A stretch of DNA of 9,824 nucleotides, taken from contig JAFGMF010000113.1 of NCBI GenBank assembly GCA_016927675.1, positions 1 through 9,824 on the forward strand. The letters are read 5' to 3'. Below are positions 7,359-9,824 of the stretch, piece by piece. Under the pieces are notes generated by a model. That model saw only the letters and a program-made list of their open reading frames with translations. It was not told the origin of the DNA and ran no database searches. Position numbers and translations under genes: made by a program. Numbering within the stretch: the stretch's first letter is position 1; every line of letters starts with the position of its first letter. Origin of the DNA: Candidatus Cloacimonadota bacterium. GTDB taxonomy: Bacteria > Cloacimonadota > Cloacimonadia > Cloacimonadales > TCS61.

Positions 7359-8096
7359 ATGCGCAGATTTTTACCTTTGTTTATGACCTTGATTCTATGC
7401 TTTTCCGCCTGTAGCAGGAACAGGATTTCCAAGAGTATGCCTGTTGAAGAGAAGATGCGGATCGGCAATGAATATTTTGCAGCAGAAAAATATCATAAAG
7501 CAATACCTTATTTTACGGAAGTTGTACTGGACAGGAAAGCCGCATTTACGGCGGAAGCTCAGATGAAACTTGCGGAATGCTATTTTTATCAGAATAAATT
7601 CATGAGTGCCCGTTTTGAATACGAAGAATTGATCAGACTGTTCAAAAAATATCCCCAAATTAACGAAGCTTATTTCAAAATAGGTGTCTGTTACTATCAG
7701 GAATCGTTATCTCCTCATTATACGCAGGAAGAGACTATTCTGGCTATGAACGCATTCCAGACATTTATTGAGAAATTCCCGCTTGATGATAAAAAACTGG
7801 AAGCGTATGACTACATTCAGAAATGTCAGTATAAATTGCTGGAAAAAACATTTTATAATGGTTATGCTTATTATAAATTATTTGATTATAGTTCCGCTTT
7901 GATGTATTTTGATGAAATAACCTCACAACAGCTTATGGATGAACTTGATAAAAAGGCTCTCTATTATTCTGCCAGGATTTATCTGACTCGCAAAGACGAA
8001 GAAAACATTGAGAAAGTACTGACAAAGATGAAAAATCGTTATCCGGAATCTGAAGAAACAATTGAGATAAAAGCGAGAGCAGAAAAACTCGAGTGA
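7359..8096 (+). CDS. bamD: BamD-like outer-membrane assembly TPR lipoprotein
   Basis: A predicted lipoprotein of 245 residues, the same length as E. coli BamD. The signal is MRR plus a hydrophobic stretch and a lipobox FSAC with the lipidated Cys at residue 18. The mature part is a helical TPR array: repeats around 31-60 (GNEYFAAEKYHKAIPYF), 63-100, 104-145 (ending AFQTFIEKFP, a BamD-like signature), 165-195 and 200-236. BamD sits on the inner face of the outer membrane and, with BamA, helps fold beta-barrel proteins. This fits a window that also encodes an outer-membrane barrel. No residue after Cys18 is Asp, the inner-membrane retention signal, so outer-membrane sorting is plausible. It lies 20 nt after the aminopeptidase gene and 6 nt before the radical SAM gene. 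The alternative is another TPR lipoprotein of the YfiO/CpoB type; the BamD call is good but based on motifs only. Confidence 0.82.
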   Translation: MRRFLPLFMTLILCFSACSRNRISKSMPVEEKMRIGNEYFAAEKYHKAIPYFTEVVLDRKAAFTAEAQMKLAECYFYQNKFMSARFEYEELIRLFKKYPQINEAYFKIGVCYYQESLSPHYTQEETILAMNAFQTFIEKFPLDDKKLEAYDYIQKCQYKLLEKTFYNGYAYYKLFDYSSALMYFDEITSQQLMDELDKKALYYSARIYLTRKDEENIEKVLTKMKNRYPESEETIEIKARAEKLE

Positions 8097-8102
8097 TTTG
8101 TC

Positions 8103-9383
8103 ATGAAATATCAAGCTTATGGTCTGCATAACTTTCTGGAGATTCCGCAGATAGAAGGAATTACGGAAAATTATCGCAAAGCCATAAAAATTGTCGGCAG
8201 CGTTTTACCATTTAAAACCAACAATTATATTACCGAAGAATTGATCATCTGGGATAAAATCGATTCTGATCCGATCTTCAGGATGAATTTTCCTCAAAAA
8301 GAAATATTGAAGAAAGATTATTTTACCATAATGGAGAAACTGCAAGATTCAGGTTCGAATCCGGGGGAAATCAAAAAAACCGCAAATTTGATCAGAATGC
8401 AGATGAATCCTCATCCTGCAGGGCAAAGAGAATTGAATACCCCACGGATGAACAACAAGAAATTATGGGGAGTTCAACATAAGTATTCCGAAACTGTATT
8501 ATTTTTTCCGATTAAAGGGCAGACTTGTCATGCTTATTGTACATTCTGCTTCCGTTGGCCGCAATTTGTGGGAATAAGTAATCTGAAGATGGCTTTGGCT
8601 TCGACGCAGAGTCTGATCGAATATCTTAGAAGCCATCGTGAAGTTACCGATATTCTGGTCACCGGAGGAGATCCCCTGGTAATGAAAAGCAGGTTCCTTA
8701 GCAAGATTATAGATCAAATCCTGCAAGCTGATCTGAGTAATATCAGGAATATCAGAATTGGCTCTAAAGCTCTTTCCTGGTGGCCTTACAGATTCTTAAC
8801 AGATGATGATGCCGATGAATTGCTGCGCATCTTTGAAAAAGTTAATAACAGCGGGAAAAGACTTGCCCTGATGGCGCACATAAATCACCCCCGGGAAATG
8901 GTTACCCGGGCATTCAAAGAAGCAGTAAAGAGGATCTTGAAAACCGGAACGCAGATCCGCAGTCAGGCACCGATTTTAAAAAACATCAATGACCGTTGGC
9001 AGATCTGGCAGAGAATGTGGAGAAAACAGGTCAATCTTGGTATTATTCCGTATTATATGTTTATTCCCCGAAATACAGGCGCGCAACATTATTTTGCTGT
9101 TCCACTTGCCAAAGCTCTGGAAAATTTCCGTAATGCCTATAGCAGTGTAAGCGGATTATGCCGCACCGTAAGAGGACCAATTATGTCTGCCAGCCCTGGC
9201 AAGATACAGATTCTGGGTACAAAGATAATCCAGAATGAAAAAGCATTTATTCTGCAGTTTATACAGGGACGAAATCCGGACTGGGTACTGCGTCCCTTTT
9301 TTGCCAGATATGATGAGAATGCTATCTGGAGAAATGATCTGAAGCCAGTTTCTGGTGCAGAAAAGTTTTTCTATGAAGAGTAG
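8103..9383 (+). CDS. KamA-family radical SAM/PLP protein of uncertain substrate (lysine 2,3-aminomutase-like)
   Basis: A 426-residue enzyme of the lysine 2,3-aminomutase superfamily, which uses a 4Fe-4S cluster, S-adenosylmethionine and PLP to move an amino group between adjacent carbons. The cluster cysteines are Cys142, Cys146 and Cys149 (CHAYCTFC), and Arg151 matches the Arg that holds the substrate carboxylate in clostridial enzyme. TGGDPL (187-192) is the SAM-binding glycine motif. Lys367 in SASPGK is the likely PLP lysine. The aspartates that bind the lysine side-chain amine in the clostridial enzyme (Asp293 and Asp330) appear replaced: the first by Arg323/Asn324 in IPRNTGAQHYF and the second by Ala363 or Ser362. 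The C-terminal CxCxxC zinc cysteines are also absent. I therefore do not call it lysine 2,3-aminomutase. Alignment is by eye. It has no strong ribosome site; its start is 6 nt after the bamD stop, suggesting translational coupling. The product could be a beta-amino acid or a modified protein residue, as with EpmB. Confidence 0.88.
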   Translation: MKYQAYGLHNFLEIPQIEGITENYRKAIKIVGSVLPFKTNNYITEELIIWDKIDSDPIFRMNFPQKEILKKDYFTIMEKLQDSGSNPGEIKKTANLIRMQMNPHPAGQRELNTPRMNNKKLWGVQHKYSETVLFFPIKGQTCHAYCTFCFRWPQFVGISNLKMALASTQSLIEYLRSHREVTDILVTGGDPLVMKSRFLSKIIDQILQADLSNIRNIRIGSKALSWWPYRFLTDDDADELLRIFEKVNNSGKRLALMAHINHPREMVTRAFKEAVKRILKTGTQIRSQAPILKNINDRWQIWQRMWRKQVNLGIIPYYMFIPRNTGAQHYFAVPLAKALENFRNAYSSVSGLCRTVRGPIMSASPGKIQILGTKIIQNEKAFILQFIQGRNPDWVLRPFFARYDENAIWRNDLKPVSGAEKFFYEE

Positions 9384-9392
9384 AATTCTGAA

Positions 9393-9824
9393 ATGAAGAT
9401 CGGAATCCTGGGTGGATCATTTAATCCCCTGCATAATGGTCACCTTGCTCTGGCACAGGCGGCATATTACCAGCTTCAACTTGACGAAGTCTGGTTTGCA
9501 CCGTCAGGGAATCATCCTTTAAAGAGGGAGAAGTTATTGCCATTGGAAGAAAGACTCGATTTATTGGAGCAGGCTTTGGATAACTTTCCTGATTTTAGAA
9601 TATCTTTAGCCGATACAGATTCTGATAAGCTGAGTTATAGTGATCAATTAGTAAACAAGTTATTAAAAAAGTATCCGGAGCACGATTTTTTTTTCCTGGT
9701 TGGACAAGATATTTTATCTGAGTTACATAACTGGCATAATTATAAGTGGTTGCTGGATCACGTAAAACTCTGTGTTTTTACCAGAATGGGAAATTTTCCT
9801 GAACATCATCTTACGAATGAAGAG
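9393..9824 (+). CDS. nadD: Nicotinate-nucleotide adenylyltransferase, N-terminal part (3' truncated by the window)
   Basis: The frame from the ATG at 9393 stays open for 144 codons to the right edge. NadD transfers AMP from ATP to nicotinate mononucleotide, the penultimate step of NAD synthesis in the cytoplasm. The nucleotidyltransferase signature is GGSFNPLHNGHLALA (residues 7-21), with the HxGH core at His14 and His17. Other family positions are PSGNHPLK (about 39-46), KLSYSDQL, and LVGQDILSELHNWHNYKWLL, which corresponds to the usual 'IGAD..L..W....L' segment of substrate binding. The C-terminal ISSTxIR-type motif lies beyond the window; family members are usually about 190-215 residues, so roughly a third is missing. 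The start is 9 nt after the radical SAM stop with only a weak purine-rich site (GAAGAG, 9375-9380), suggesting coupled translation. PPAT (CoaD) shares the fold but has a different motif context, so NadD is favoured. Confidence 0.93.
   Translation, partial: MKIGILGGSFNPLHNGHLALAQAAYYQLQLDEVWFAPSGNHPLKREKLLPLEERLDLLEQALDNFPDFRISLADTDSDKLSYSDQLVNKLLKKYPEHDFFFLVGQDILSELHNWHNYKWLLDHVKLCVFTRMGNFPEHHLTNEE

Noticed and set aside
8103..9383. Direct annotation as lysine 2,3-aminomutase
   Set aside because: The lysine-binding aspartates and C-terminal zinc cysteines are not found, so only the superfamily assignment is supported.
1..9824. CRISPR arrays, tRNA or rRNA genes, insertion sequences, phage genes or defence systems
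   Set aside because: No regularly spaced direct repeats, cloverleaf-like non-coding segments, transposase motifs or integration-site repeats were seen; coding sequence fills nearly the whole window.

Overview
The window looks like a chromosomal stretch from a Gram-negative bacterium of the FCB (Fibrobacteres-Chlorobi-Bacteroidetes) superphylum. The evidence is a PorV/PorQ-type outer-membrane barrel tail, a very large secreted subtilase ending in a FlgD/type IX-like C-terminal domain, and a BamD-type lipoprotein. The AT-leaning sequence and the mix of peptidase and aminomutase-family genes would fit a peptide-fermenting lineage such as Cloacimonadota, but that assignment is an inference made without any database search.

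All eight genes lie on the + strand and no convincing reverse-strand gene was found. Left block (1-4516): the 3' end of a PorV/PorQ-like barrel gene, then after 31 nt a 1412-codon gene for a modular S8 serine protease. This protease has a signal peptide, propeptide, catalytic domain, Ig-like domains, Asp-rich propeller-like blades, a fibronectin-like domain, two further Ig-like domains and a C-terminal sorting-type domain. A 104-nt spacer (4517-4620) contains only weak hairpins.

Right block (4621-9824): six closely packed genes with gaps of 1, 8, 20, 6 and 9 nt. They are an unrecognised helical-repeat protein, GreA, an M18 aminopeptidase, a BamD-like TPR lipoprotein, a KamA-family radical SAM protein and NadD, which runs off the right edge. 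The spacing suggests one transcript mixing housekeeping functions: transcript-cleavage factor, peptide breakdown, outer-membrane assembly and NAD synthesis.

The two themes are cell envelope/secretion (barrel, protease, BamD) and amino-acid or peptide metabolism (aminopeptidase, aminomutase-like enzyme). The most noteworthy item is the KamA-family protein. It keeps the radical SAM cluster cysteines, a probable PLP lysine and the carboxylate-binding Arg, but seems to lack both aspartates that make lysine 2,3-aminomutase specific for lysine. It should therefore not be annotated as a lysine aminomutase. I found no mobile element, CRISPR array, RNA gene or clearly unprecedented multi-gene system.
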